Source: Desulfoscipio geothermicus
GTDB taxonomy: Bacteria > Bacillota > Desulfotomaculia > Desulfotomaculales > Desulfallaceae
Reading direction: 5' to 3'
Assembly: GCA_016841905.1 (NCBI GenBank)
Contig: JAENYF010000007.1
Span: 17,851 to 81,850 of the forward strand
DNA: 64,000 nucleotides
Notes under the pieces: generated by a model
Database searches by the model: none
Told to the model about the DNA's origin: nothing
What the model saw: only the letters and a program-made list of their open reading frames with translations
Shown: piece after piece, positions 30,359 through 38,798 of the stretch
How positions within the stretch are numbered: position 1 is the stretch's first letter
Layout of the letters: each line of letters starts with the position of its first letter
Program-made: the position numbers and the translations under genes

Positions 30359-31540
30359 ATGGTTGACGACAATAAAATTTATCAAATTCAGAGGCTTGCT
30401 CCACAGGCTACTGATATTAGAATTATTGACACCACTCTGCGGGACGGCGAACAAACCGCCGGCATAGTGTTTGCCAATCGTGAAAAGGTAAGAATTGCCA
30501 AGTTTTTAGATGAGATGGGGGTACACCAAATCGAAGCAGGTATTCCCACCATGGGCGGCGACGAAAAAGACGCCATCATGAAAATATGCCGCTCTGGACT
30601 CAAAGCCAGCATTATGGGCTGGAATCGCCCGGTACTCAGGGACATTGAAGCTTCCCTTGCCTGCGGTGTAGACGCGGTGGCGATTTCCATCTCCACTTCC
30701 GATATTCACATTGAGCACAAGCTTAGAACCAGTCGGGAACAGGTATTGGAACAAATGGTTAAGGCAGTTGAATTTGCTAAGAAGGAAGGCATGTATATTT
30801 CAGTCAATGCTGAGGATGCTTCTCGCAGTGACATAAACTTTTTGATCCGGTATGCCAAAGCTGCCAAGGAAGCCGGTGCCGACCGGCTGCGTTATTGCGA
30901 TACCGTAGGTGTTATGGAACCCTTTACGATTTATAATAACATCAAAGCGATCAAGGATGCAGTTGACATTGATGTAGAAATGCATACACATGATGATTTC
31001 GGCATGGCCACAGCCAATGCCCTGGCAGGTGTGATGGCCGGTGCCAGGTGGATTGGCGTTACCGTAATCGGCCTGGGCGAGCGGGCCGGGAACGCGGCAC
31101 TGGAAGAAGTGGTAATGGCTTTGAAACACTTGTATCGTATAGAGCTGGATTTTAAGACAGAGATATTCCGGGAAGTGGCCGAATATGTATCTCGTGCTTC
31201 AGGACGCGAATTGCCTGCCTGGAAGGCTATTGTCGGTTCCAATATGTTTACCCATGAATCCGGCATCCATGCCGACGGAGCGCTGAAGAACCCGAAAACC
31301 TATGAACCCTTCCAACCCGAGGAAGTTGGCTTGGAAAGACAGATTGTAGTTGGCAAACACTCCGGTAAAGCTGCCATTAAAGCTAAATTTGCCGAATACG
31401 GTATTCATTTAACCGACCATCAGGCCGATGAAATGCTGCCTAAAATTAGTTCTTACACTGTTTCCTTGAAACGCCCCTTGTTTGACAAAGAAATAATGTA
31501 CATTTATGAAGATTTCTATGGAGTACCTAATTTAGACTAA
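30359..31540 (+). CDS. nifV: NifV-like homocitrate synthase
   Basis: 393 residues, DRE-TIM metallolyase. DTTLRDGEQTAGIVF at about 24-38 holds the catalytic Arg-Asp, and MHTHDDFGMATANAL the metal-binding His pair; GLGERAGNAALEEVV and VVGKHSGKAAI are typical of NifV/HCS. It condenses acetyl-CoA with 2-oxoglutarate for the FeMo cofactor (or lysine synthesis in some bacteria). No nif gene is in this window. Re-citrate synthases of Clostridia and Desulfotomaculum are relatives, so a citrate-forming role cannot be excluded from sequence alone. Confidence 0.85.
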   Translation: MVDDNKIYQIQRLAPQATDIRIIDTTLRDGEQTAGIVFANREKVRIAKFLDEMGVHQIEAGIPTMGGDEKDAIMKICRSGLKASIMGWNRPVLRDIEASLACGVDAVAISISTSDIHIEHKLRTSREQVLEQMVKAVEFAKKEGMYISVNAEDASRSDINFLIRYAKAAKEAGADRLRYCDTVGVMEPFTIYNNIKAIKDAVDIDVEMHTHDDFGMATANALAGVMAGARWIGVTVIGLGERAGNAALEEVVMALKHLYRIELDFKTEIFREVAEYVSRASGRELPAWKAIVGSNMFTHESGIHADGALKNPKTYEPFQPEEVGLERQIVVGKHSGKAAIKAKFAEYGIHLTDHQADEMLPKISSYTVSLKRPLFDKEIMYIYEDFYGVPNLD

Positions 31541-31560
31541 CGTTAGATTATTAGTTAGCA

Positions 31561-31608
31561 AAAAGCGTTCAGCAGCTCCCGAATATTTGGGCTGCGGAAC
31601 GCTTTTTT
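31561..31608 (+). terminator. intrinsic terminator after nifV-like gene
   Basis: AAAAGCGTTC (31561-31570) pairs with GAACGCTTTT (from 31597) and continues into a T run to 31608; the loop itself contains a second, weaker stem (CAGC/GCTG). Confidence 0.88.
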
Positions 31609-31747
31609 ATACTTTAGGTAATTATGCCGGCCATATTTATGGCAAGCGCCAAAAGCAGGTGGTTTAAGTGCATAAAAAAGGGGCTCGGGAAGGATAATAT
31701 ATTCAACAACATTAAAACTCAACTATAGTAAATGGAGGGCGATCATC

Positions 31748-32119
31748 ATGTCTAATCCTACCAACTTCGGTCCTGGAGAATATAAGCTGAAGGCTATGCA
31801 TGACGCAAGTTACCCGGGAGGAGTAGTAGTGGATCCTACCCCGATTACCAGCGGTGAAGAAATTACTGTGTTGTATGACGGGTTATTGGCCACCAGTGGT
31901 GCTGCTCAGGTGTATTTACATGTGGGGTATGGCGACTCTCGTGATTGGCACAATATCCAGGCCCATCGCATGTCGAAAACCGGCTGGGGATGGGTGAAAA
32001 CTCTGGAAATGCCGGACGATACCAGATTTAATTTTTGTTTCCATGATGGGCACGGCAGCTGGGATAATAATAACGGCTTTAACTGGAGTTTCCAAATCCA
32101 TAACGGCAGAACACACTAA
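31748..32119 (+). CDS. carbohydrate-binding protein, CBM25/53-like
   Basis: 123 residues, one starch-binding beta-sandwich. Visible family pattern: ITVLYDGLLATSGA, VYLHVGYGDSRDWHNI, GWGWVKTLEM, FNFCFHDGHGSWDNNNG and a final NWSFQI, with the aromatic residues that stack on glucan. No signal peptide. Such single-domain proteins lie next to glycogen genes in several Firmicutes; the GT4 synthase follows 200 bases later. Confidence 0.82.
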   Translation: MSNPTNFGPGEYKLKAMHDASYPGGVVVDPTPITSGEEITVLYDGLLATSGAAQVYLHVGYGDSRDWHNIQAHRMSKTGWGWVKTLEMPDDTRFNFCFHDGHGSWDNNNGFNWSFQIHNGRTH

Positions 32120-32166
32120 AGTTACATTGTAGCAGTACTCCGCTTAAAAATTGCTATTGTGTTTAT

Positions 32167-32198
32167 AAACACCTGTAGGCTTACCGGCAGGTGTTTTA
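32167..32198 (+). terminator. intrinsic terminator after CBM gene
   Basis: AAACACCTG (32167-32175) and CAGGTGTTT (32188-32196) form a 9-bp stem ending in TTTATAT. Confidence 0.8.
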
Positions 32199-32318
32199 TA
32201 TATGGCTGCCGATTATTTTTTAAAGACCTAGCAAAATTTATAATATTTTAGCCATGTTTTACATACTATAGCAATATTATCTTTAATATGCAATAAACCC
32301 AAACGAGGAGGACCATTA

Positions 32319-33557
32319 ATGCGTGTGGCGATGTTTTCCTGGGAATATCCCCCTAAAAGTGTGGGTGGATTAGCACAGCATGTGTATGACCTGACCAATG
32401 CCCTGTCCGGTATGGGGGTAGAAGTACATTTGTTCACAATGGGTGAACCGGGGTTACCTGAAATGGAAAGGGTAAACGGTGTTCAGGTATACCGTACTGT
32501 ACCATACAATGTTTCATCACCTGATTTTACCACTTGGGTAGCCCAGCTAAATATGGCTATGCTGGAAAAAGCTATCCCGGTATTAAGTGAAAATGAGGGC
32601 TTTGATATTGTGCACGGTCATGATTGGCTGGTAGCCTATGCAGTCAGGGCGATTAAACATGCTTACCACATACCGATGGTGGCTACCATTCATGCTACGG
32701 AATACGGCAGAAACTATGGCTTACATAATGATACCCAGCGCCATATCAGCGATGTGGAATGGTGGCTTTGTTATGAGGCCTGGCAGGTGATTTGTTGCAG
32801 CCACTATATGGAAAGTGAAATGAAGTATGTATTTCAAATTCCAGATGATAAATTAAGGATCATACCCAATGGTGTGAACCCGGAAAATTTTGTACAGAAA
32901 AATGAAAAGCGTTCCCGTAATGATTATGCGTCACCAAATGAGAAAATTGTTTTTTATGTCGGACGGCTGGTGCGTGAGAAAGGTGTCCAGGTGCTGCTTG
33001 ATGCCGTGCCGATGATACTGGCCCGGGTGCCCAGTACTAAATTTGTGATTGGCGGAAAAGGCCCCTACATGAAGGAGCTCCAGGACCAGGCCTCACGGAT
33101 GGGCATAGCCCAGAGTGTTTATTTTACCGGTTATGTTGATGCTTATACCCGTAATTCTTTGTATAGCTGGTCGGATGTGGCGGTGTTTCCCAGCTTATAT
33201 GAACCTTTTGGTATCGTGGCTTTGGAGGCTATGGCTGCTCAAACACCGGTCGTGGTTTCCGATACAGGTGGTTTAAGCGAAATAATCAGGCATAGTGTGG
33301 ATGGTTTAAAAGCTTACCCGGGTAATCCCCGTTCCCTGGCCGATATGATTATCAATGTGCTCTTGAACCCCCAACAGGCGAAGCAACTGCGACAAAACGC
33401 TTACCAGAGAGTCTTGCAAAATTTCAGCTGGCAGGATATAGCTGCCAGAACTCTGGAAATTTATAAAAACGTGTGGGAAGAACATCGCAGCAGCAACTGG
33501 CATGTTCGTCAGGGCGGTCTGCTTAACCGTTTCTCCAAGGTGCTGGGCAGAAATTAA
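32319..33557 (+). CDS. GT4 glycosyltransferase, probable glycogen synthase
   Basis: 412 residues, GT-B fold. N-terminal [17 protein letters not shown] is the donor-loop glycine motif typical of GT4 glucan synthases; VHGHDWL is near 105, the acceptor side has [12 protein letters not shown], and the C-terminal E-X7-E donor site reads EPFGIVALE (about 300-308). The CBM25-like gene upstream and a GH57 branching enzyme in the same locus point to alpha-1,4-glucan synthesis, but GT4 specificity cannot be read from sequence, so sucrose/trehalose-type activities stay possible. Confidence 0.85.
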   Translation: MRVAMFSWEYPPKSVGGLAQHVYDLTNALSGMGVEVHLFTMGEPGLPEMERVNGVQVYRTVPYNVSSPDFTTWVAQLNMAMLEKAIPVLSENEGFDIVHGHDWLVAYAVRAIKHAYHIPMVATIHATEYGRNYGLHNDTQRHISDVEWWLCYEAWQVICCSHYMESEMKYVFQIPDDKLRIIPNGVNPENFVQKNEKRSRNDYASPNEKIVFYVGRLVREKGVQVLLDAVPMILARVPSTKFVIGGKGPYMKELQDQASRMGIAQSVYFTGYVDAYTRNSLYSWSDVAVFPSLYEPFGIVALEAMAAQTPVVVSDTGGLSEIIRHSVDGLKAYPGNPRSLADMIINVLLNPQQAKQLRQNAYQRVLQNFSWQDIAARTLEIYKNVWEEHRSSNWHVRQGGLLNRFSKVLGRN

Positions 33558-33615
33558 AATACCCATGTTGTTTTCACGGCTATGTCCAAGTTTATATTTT
33601 TGGAGGGATGTACAT

Positions 33616-36105
33616 TTGAAAGCCATTATTATGGCGGGCGGGGAAGGGTCACGTTTAAGACCGCTCACCTGTGGTATTCCCAAACCAATGGTTCCGGTGA
33701 TGAATCGCCCCATCATGACCAGCATCATCGACCTTCTGCGCAAGCATAACTTTACAGATATCGGTGTTACCCTGCAATATATGCCTGAATCAATCAGCAG
33801 CTACTATGGCAATGGCAGCGATTACAATATTAATCTAAAATATTTTATTGAAGAGATACCTCTGGGAACAGCGGGAAGTGTAAAAAACGCGCAACAATTT
33901 TTAGATGAGACCTTTTTGGTCATTAGCGGCGATGCATTAACTGATTTTAATCTTACCGAGGCGATGGCCTTCCATAAAAGTAAAGGCGCTATGGCTACAC
34001 TGGTATTAACCAAAGTTCCCTGTCCGCTGGAATACGGTGTGGTCATCACCAGCTCCGAGGGCCACATTAAGCAGTTTTTAGAAAAGCCCAGCTGGGGTGA
34101 GGTGTTCAGCGATACCGTTAATACCGGTATTTACATCTTGGAGCCTGAAGTTTTGGATTATGTGCCGGAGGGTCAAAGTTTTGACTTTAGCAAAGACTTG
34201 TACCCCCGGCTGTTGAGTGAAGATAAGCCGTTGTTCGGGGTAGTGCTGGACGGCTATTGGTGTGATATAGGTGATCTAAAGCAGTACTTACAGTCTCATA
34301 ACGATTTTCTGGCAGGTTCCGTTAAACTAGCCTTGCCTGAACAAGAGATCATGCCCGGGGTGTTTGCCGGTCGGGATGTGCGCATAGATGACAGCGCCAT
34401 AATCAATGGACCGGTACTGCTGGGTGACGGTGCTGCAATAGGTAAGGGAGTCAAAATAGATCAATATACCGTTATTGGCCCGGGATGCATGATCCAGGAC
34501 GGCGCTTCAATTAAGCGCAGTGTGCTTTGGGATAATGTATTCGTTGCTCCCGGAGTTAATCTGCGGGGCGCGGTGCTGGGCAGCAGGGTGCAGGTACAAG
34601 CCGGAAGCAGTGTCTATGAAGGTGCGGTTATTGGCAGTAATACCATAATAAAAGAAAGATGTATAGTTAATCCCGATGTCAAGCTATGGCCGCACAAGAT
34701 AGTGGAAACAGGTTCAGTGGTGCGAGAAAGTATGGTGTGGGGCAGTGGGGCCCCAAGGCATATTTTTGGCTTGGAAGGAATATCAGGTATTGCAAATGTC
34801 GAGATGACCCCTGAATTCGCGTCACGGGTAGCGGCAGCCTTTGCGGACGCGCTGGGAGCCAAGCCGCGCGTTTGCTTAAGCAGTGATATTTACTCCCCTT
34901 CAAGGCTGATCAGAGATGCCTTAAACTGTGGCCTGCGGTCTGCGGGAGCACAAGTTTACCAACTGCCCGACGGGATCACTCCAATGCATCGTTTTGGAGT
35001 GCGCCGGCTGCAATGTGACGGGGGGATGCATGTTAGAATATCTCCCAGACAGCCGGAAGCCGTCAATATAATAATTACCAATCCCCAGGGCGGAAATATT
35101 GCCAGAAGCGTAGAGCGCAAAATAGAAAATCTATTGGCCCGTGAAGATTTTAAACGGGCCGGGTTTCTCCAAATCACCGAGTTACAGCCTGTACCCGAAA
35201 TGTCGGAAAGTTACCTGCAGCATCTTATGCAAGATGTAGATAAAAACGCTATTCGGGCAATGGGACTTAGTCTTGCGGCCGTTTATGACACTGATTGCTC
35301 CGGTCGATTTTTGAAGTCGTTGTGCCGGGAATTAAATATCAAGCTGGAGAGGCTTAACCTGGATAAACCGGTTAGGATGCCGTTAAACTGGTCTACGTAC
35401 AGGGAATACACAGCAAAGGTGTCGGCTGCTGTTACGGATCGTGGTTTGTCTATGGGGCTGATTATGGATTCCGGGGCTGATCACCTTACACTTATCGACA
35501 ACCGGGGGCGCACTGTTCAAGACAATTTGCTGGTGACATTAACTGCCCTGCTGGTATTGCGCTCGCGCGGGGATGCCGTGGTGGTGCCGGTAACCGCCCC
35601 CAGGGCGGTAGAACTGCTGGCCGAAAAATTCGGTGCCCGGGTAATTCGCACCAAAACTGCGGTGCAAGATTTTTACGAAAAGCTAGTTAACCAAGACAAC
35701 CTGGCCGGACAAGAAAAATCTTTGGCAATATCTCAAGCATTGCTGCATTTTGATGCTCTGGCTACAGTGCTTAAAATTGCTGAATATTTAGCTGTCCAGA
35801 AAATCGATCTGGCTAGTCTGGTTGACGAGATACCGGCATTTTTCATGGAGAACAAAGCCACGGCGGTACCCTGGGCAACCAAAGGGACAGTGATCCGCAG
35901 TCTGATTGAGGAGATGCCCCAGGAAAATTTGGAGTTGTTGGATGGGGTAAAGGTTTTTCATCCCGATGGCTGGGCTTTAGTGCTGCCGGACCCGGAAGAG
36001 CCGGTTTGCCGGGTATTTAGTGAAGGAAGCACGATGGAAATTGCAGAATCACTGGCCGATTTTTATATCGACAAGATTAATAAAATCGTCGGCCCAGTCC
36101 AATAA
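33616..36105 (+). CDS. sugar-phosphate nucleotidyltransferase fused to a degenerate phosphohexomutase domain
   Basis: 829 residues from TTG 33616, nine bases after GGAGGG; the frame can be extended upstream into the GT4 gene but without support. Residues 1-235: nucleotidyltransferase with [13 protein letters not shown] and ISGDALTD. Residues about 250-370: left-handed beta-helix repeats ([15 protein letters not shown]). Residues about 380-829: phosphoglucomutase/phosphomannomutase-like. In that part the phosphoserine loop reads [12 protein letters not shown] instead of TASHNP, and the metal loop reads DSGADHLTL instead of DGDADR, so mutase activity looks lost. Homologues are annotated as mannose-1-phosphate guanylyltransferase; here glucose-1-phosphate for the glycogen locus is plausible. 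Confidence 0.85.
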   Translation: MKAIIMAGGEGSRLRPLTCGIPKPMVPVMNRPIMTSIIDLLRKHNFTDIGVTLQYMPESISSYYGNGSDYNINLKYFIEEIPLGTAGSVKNAQQFLDETFLVISGDALTDFNLTEAMAFHKSKGAMATLVLTKVPCPLEYGVVITSSEGHIKQFLEKPSWGEVFSDTVNTGIYILEPEVLDYVPEGQSFDFSKDLYPRLLSEDKPLFGVVLDGYWCDIGDLKQYLQSHNDFLAGSVKLALPEQEIMPGVFAGRDVRIDDSAIINGPVLLGDGAAIGKGVKIDQYTVIGPGCMIQDGASIKRSVLWDNVFVAPGVNLRGAVLGSRVQVQAGSSVYEGAVIGSNTIIKERCIVNPDVKLWPHKIVETGSVVRESMVWGSGAPRHIFGLEGISGIANVEMTPEFASRVAAAFADALGAKPRVCLSSDIYSPSRLIRDALNCGLRSAGAQVYQLPDGITPMHRFGVRRLQCDGGMHVRISPRQPEAVNIIITNPQGGNIARSVERKIENLLAREDFKRAGFLQITELQPVPEMSESYLQHLMQDVDKNAIRAMGLSLAAVYDTDCSGRFLKSLCRELNIKLERLNLDKPVRMPLNWSTYREYTAKVSAAVTDRGLSMGLIMDSGADHLTLIDNRGRTVQDNLLVTLTALLVLRSRGDAVVVPVTAPRAVELLAEKFGARVIRTKTAVQDFYEKLVNQDNLAGQEKSLAISQALLHFDALATVLKIAEYLAVQKIDLASLVDEIPAFFMENKATAVPWATKGTVIRSLIEEMPQENLELLDGVKVFHPDGWALVLPDPEEPVCRVFSEGSTMEIAESLADFYIDKINKIVGPVQ

Positions 36106-36111
36106 TTATAA

Positions 36112-36142
36112 TAAAAAGGGAGGTGGCTACCTCCCTTTTATT
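36112..36142. terminator. bidirectional terminator between convergent genes
   Basis: AAAAGGGAGGT-GGCT-ACCTCCCTTTT (36114-36139), an 11-bp perfect stem with A/T tracts on both sides. It serves the nucleotidyltransferase gene from the left and the acetate carrier gene from the right. Confidence 0.88.
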
Positions 36143-36158
36143 ACGCTATATTATTTAA

Positions 36159-36749
36159 TTATTTAATCCAAGGTGAGCCCATCGGAATAACGGTTTTGCC
36201 CAAGTGGGTGTTCAACACTACGCCGGCAGCGGTGTAGAGGGCAAAAATACCGGCCAGACCCAGTGAGTATCCGGATACGGCGTGCCATGCATGGCCAAGT
36301 ATACCAAGATCCATCAGGGCAATCACGGGAACAGCTATATCAATTAACAACACCGTAATAATCAGGCTTAATGGCGATTTGAAATACCCGGGCGTCCAGC
36401 TTAGCAGCGCTATAGCCAGCGCCGCCCAGGCCCATCCATCTATGCGGGCATCGAAGGCCCAGCCATTTAGATTTGCAAAGTACTTAAAAAATAGTTCCAG
36501 GCTCGTTACCAGCATGAAGAAGGCAGCGAAAAACGTAAACACGTTACCACCCAATATATTGCCGTGGTTGAGTTCCATAATACCTACGATCAGCTGGATA
36601 ACAAAACCGCCAAAAAGCCACAAAGCCAATAAGATTGTGGCTGAAGAATCTACCTTTCCGGTATGCAAGGCGTAAAAAGTAAAACAAACCATGGCCAGAG
36701 CCACCAGACCGGCCGGTGCTGGATTAGCTGCTGCGTGTCCTTGAGACAT
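36159..36749 (-). CDS. satP: acetate uptake transporter, GPR1/FUN34/YaaH (SatP) family
   Basis: 196 residues, six predicted membrane helices. The family signature NPAPAGLVAL is at about residues 9-18, followed by helices including FVIQLIVGIMELNHGN and FFAAFFMLVTSLELFF. Carries acetate (and succinate) across the membrane as hexameric channels or proton symport. It follows an unrelated membrane protein gene on the same strand but is separated from it by a terminator. For a sulfate reducer or syntroph this may serve acetate excretion or uptake. Confidence 0.92.
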   Translation of the reverse strand: MSQGHAAANPAPAGLVALAMVCFTFYALHTGKVDSSATILLALWLFGGFVIQLIVGIMELNHGNILGGNVFTFFAAFFMLVTSLELFFKYFANLNGWAFDARIDGWAWAALAIALLSWTPGYFKSPLSLIITVLLIDIAVPVIALMDLGILGHAWHAVSGYSLGLAGIFALYTAAGVVLNTHLGKTVIPMGSPWIK

Positions 36750-37135
36750 AAAATACCTCCTCTAAAATAAATAAACTAAAATTTAAAATCTATAAATTAA
36801 GCCGGTTGTTTGCTTCACCTCCTTTTATGTTGTTTCGTTGGAACGTCAATCATAAATTTGTTTATGCAAAAAGCATGTCGGAAAACGGCTAAATAGCCTG
36901 ATTTAAGATAATTAAAGCTAATTAAAGAAAATTAGAGCATCTTGCGAATATCTTAGAATAATCTAATGGTTAACACAACAGCAAATATTCAATAAATTAA
37001 AAGCCCAACCTGACGAGAGGTTGGGCTTTGTGAACATTATATACAGTGTAGTCATTTGTATACTATCTATTTCCTTTTAGTAAGCAGGCCTTATGATTCA
37101 CTGATGAATAAATCTGTATAAAGAATATACAGTTG
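36750..37135. other. 386-base intergenic region upstream of satP
   Basis: Contains the satP ribosome site (GAGGTATT on the minus strand), an A/T-rich promoter-like stretch around 36800-36960, and the terminator of the upstream membrane-protein gene at 37000-37029. No further gene is visible. Confidence 0.4.
37000..37029 (-). terminator. intrinsic terminator of the 419-residue membrane-protein gene
   Basis: On the minus strand AAAGCCCAACC and GGTTGGGCTTT form an 11-bp perfect stem (37000-37029) followed by TTAATTT. Confidence 0.88.
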
Positions 37136-38395
37136 TTAGTTTTTTTGTACCCAGGGCCATTTGTCCATAAATGTATTGTACATTAATGCAGCCATTAAGA
37201 AAGCGAACTGGCCGGCTAAAAATCCCATGGTAGGATAACCTAAACCCATATTGTTTGCGCCGTAAGGTAAGAACATAAATATCTTTAACCAGACAACACC
37301 ACAGATTATACCACCAACCAGCCAAATAGCAATACGGGTGCAGACCCGGGCGGCCGTACCCGGTACCATTGCTGCGCTGGGGTAATCCTCAAATAAATGA
37401 TGCCAAACCAGCATGAAGACGATTACAGAAAGTTCTAGTGAAGCTATGGCAGCATCTACCGGGGCTCCGGGCAAAAGGTTCAAGGGTTCGACTATGGGTC
37501 TAAGTAAATTCGGGATGGTTAAACCGGCAGCTAGAGCAATTAAAAACCCGGCAATAGCCATATAAGGCTGTTTCTTGGCAAAAAACTTCATTGGGTAGCC
37601 CTCAGCGCCCTCTGCAGGCATAATGGCAAAGAACACAAAAGCCTGGCAAAACGCCACAAAACTGGGCCAAGAACCAAAGGGCGGGTTAGTGATGTGGTGA
37701 CCGTCAATGACCGGATGCAAGAAACTGGGCACAATCAAGGCCATCCAAACTATAAAAGTAACTAAGCTGCTAAAGAAAAGGACACTTAAACCTTCAATGG
37801 GCTGTTTCGAGGTACCGGCAAAAGGCCATTTATGCAGTAGAGAAGCAAAAGGAATTTGGGCTAGGATGACAGCCAGAGCAAAGAAGTTAGCGGCTTCCCA
37901 GCCTTCGATAGCGAGAGCTACCTCCGCAGCGGTTTGGGGCATCAGCATAAGGCCGAGGCTGAAAGGTTTCCACCAGATGCCTAAAAAACCTATTAATGCA
38001 AAATAAACTAAAATGCCGGAAACCCAAGCTACCAGGACATACCAAATGCCTGCCACCGGTTGTTTAGCACCAAATTTGTCTTTGCCATAGTTTCCCATTA
38101 TAAGGGTTTGCCAGATCCAGGGGTTAATTACCATCCAGAAGAAACTGCCTTCCACCATTACCTGAAGCAGCTTAGCTTGCGTTGCGGCATCAACTGTTGC
38201 CAGGCCTTGCGCTGCTAGAGAAGCAAATATCCCTTTCCAAAACATTGACCAGATGGGCCATAATATGATTGCTAATAAAGTACATGTTATCACTGCGGCA
38301 ATCCCAGTCCCCAGTTGACTGTCAATTATTCGTTTTGTGCCAATCCCAGCCCCTGGTATTATCTGTTTTGTTGTACCGGTTGCAGGATCACTCAT
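37136..38395 (-). CDS. unrecognised ten-helix membrane protein
   Basis: 419 residues from ATG 38395, six bases after GGAGGG on the minus strand (longer frame to 38416 rejected). Hydrophobic segments lie at about 30-55, 85-105, 120-150, 175-195, 210-235, 255-275, 290-310, 330-350, 365-390 and 395-415. Histidines cluster in loops or helix ends: SFLHPVIDGHHI and LVWHHLFEDYP. I do not recognise the family. It is upstream of an acetate carrier gene and inside the glycogen locus. Could be a carrier or a metal/ligand-binding membrane protein; nothing decides this. Confidence 0.8.
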   Translation of the reverse strand: MSDPATGTTKQIIPGAGIGTKRIIDSQLGTGIAAVITCTLLAIILWPIWSMFWKGIFASLAAQGLATVDAATQAKLLQVMVEGSFFWMVINPWIWQTLIMGNYGKDKFGAKQPVAGIWYVLVAWVSGILVYFALIGFLGIWWKPFSLGLMLMPQTAAEVALAIEGWEAANFFALAVILAQIPFASLLHKWPFAGTSKQPIEGLSVLFFSSLVTFIVWMALIVPSFLHPVIDGHHITNPPFGSWPSFVAFCQAFVFFAIMPAEGAEGYPMKFFAKKQPYMAIAGFLIALAAGLTIPNLLRPIVEPLNLLPGAPVDAAIASLELSVIVFMLVWHHLFEDYPSAAMVPGTAARVCTRIAIWLVGGIICGVVWLKIFMFLPYGANNMGLGYPTMGFLAGQFAFLMAALMYNTFMDKWPWVQKN

Positions 38396-38795
38396 TTTAT
38401 TCCCTCCTTGGAGCAAAACCTTTTATCTAACTATTCAATTAATTTCGAAAAAGCCTCCGTATATTTTCTGCAGTAGGCTTCTTCCCCGCAGTTTCTAAGT
38501 ATCTGCGTAATCTCTTTGCTCTTGCTTATCAGGTTATATCCCCAGGTTTTTCCTTTATTTTATTGTCCGTTCTCTATATATAATCTAACTCTAGTGGGGG
38601 ACATATCCTGAACAATATCACCTCCTTGCGGTTTTTTTTTATAACTTCTGTCAAAAGCTGTATAAGTTGATATTATTATATGATAATTGTCCAGCAAAGT
38701 GAACAGTTATTTTCTAAATTATCATACGTTTTACAAATATATAATTTTTCAATTAATTATTAAATTATAATTGAAAAAACCCCCGAGCAGGGGGG
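38396..38795. other. 400-base intergenic region with a near-perfect ribosome site and mini-ORF
   Basis: Upstream of the membrane-protein gene on the minus strand. It holds an AAGGAGGTGAT site at about 38618-38629 (minus) not belonging to any long gene, a 13-codon frame after it (38574-38615), and a very A/T-rich block 38640-38770 likely carrying the promoter. Confidence 0.45.
38574..38615 (-). CDS. possible 13-residue leader peptide
   Basis: On the minus strand AAGGAGGTGAT, a full match to the 16S anti-Shine-Dalgarno sequence, is followed by TTG 38615 at five bases and a 13-codon frame ending TAG. It lies about 180 bases upstream of the ten-helix membrane-protein gene. The peptide reads MFRISPPLELDYI. 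Could be a regulatory leader; could also be a chance frame. Confidence 0.25.
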   Translation of the reverse strand: MFRICPPLELDYI

Positions 38796-38798
38796 TTA
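38772..38798 (-). terminator. intrinsic terminator overlapping the GH57 gene stop codon
   Basis: On the minus strand AACCCCCC-TGCTC-GGGGGTT followed by TTTTTC. The left arm includes bases of the GH57 TAA stop (38796-38798). Confidence 0.85.

Noticed and set aside
33502..33615. 38-residue extension of the nucleotidyltransferase into the GT4 gene
   Set aside because: It overlaps GT4 coding sequence, and the GGAGGG site with TTG 33616 begins exactly at the conserved [10 protein letters not shown].
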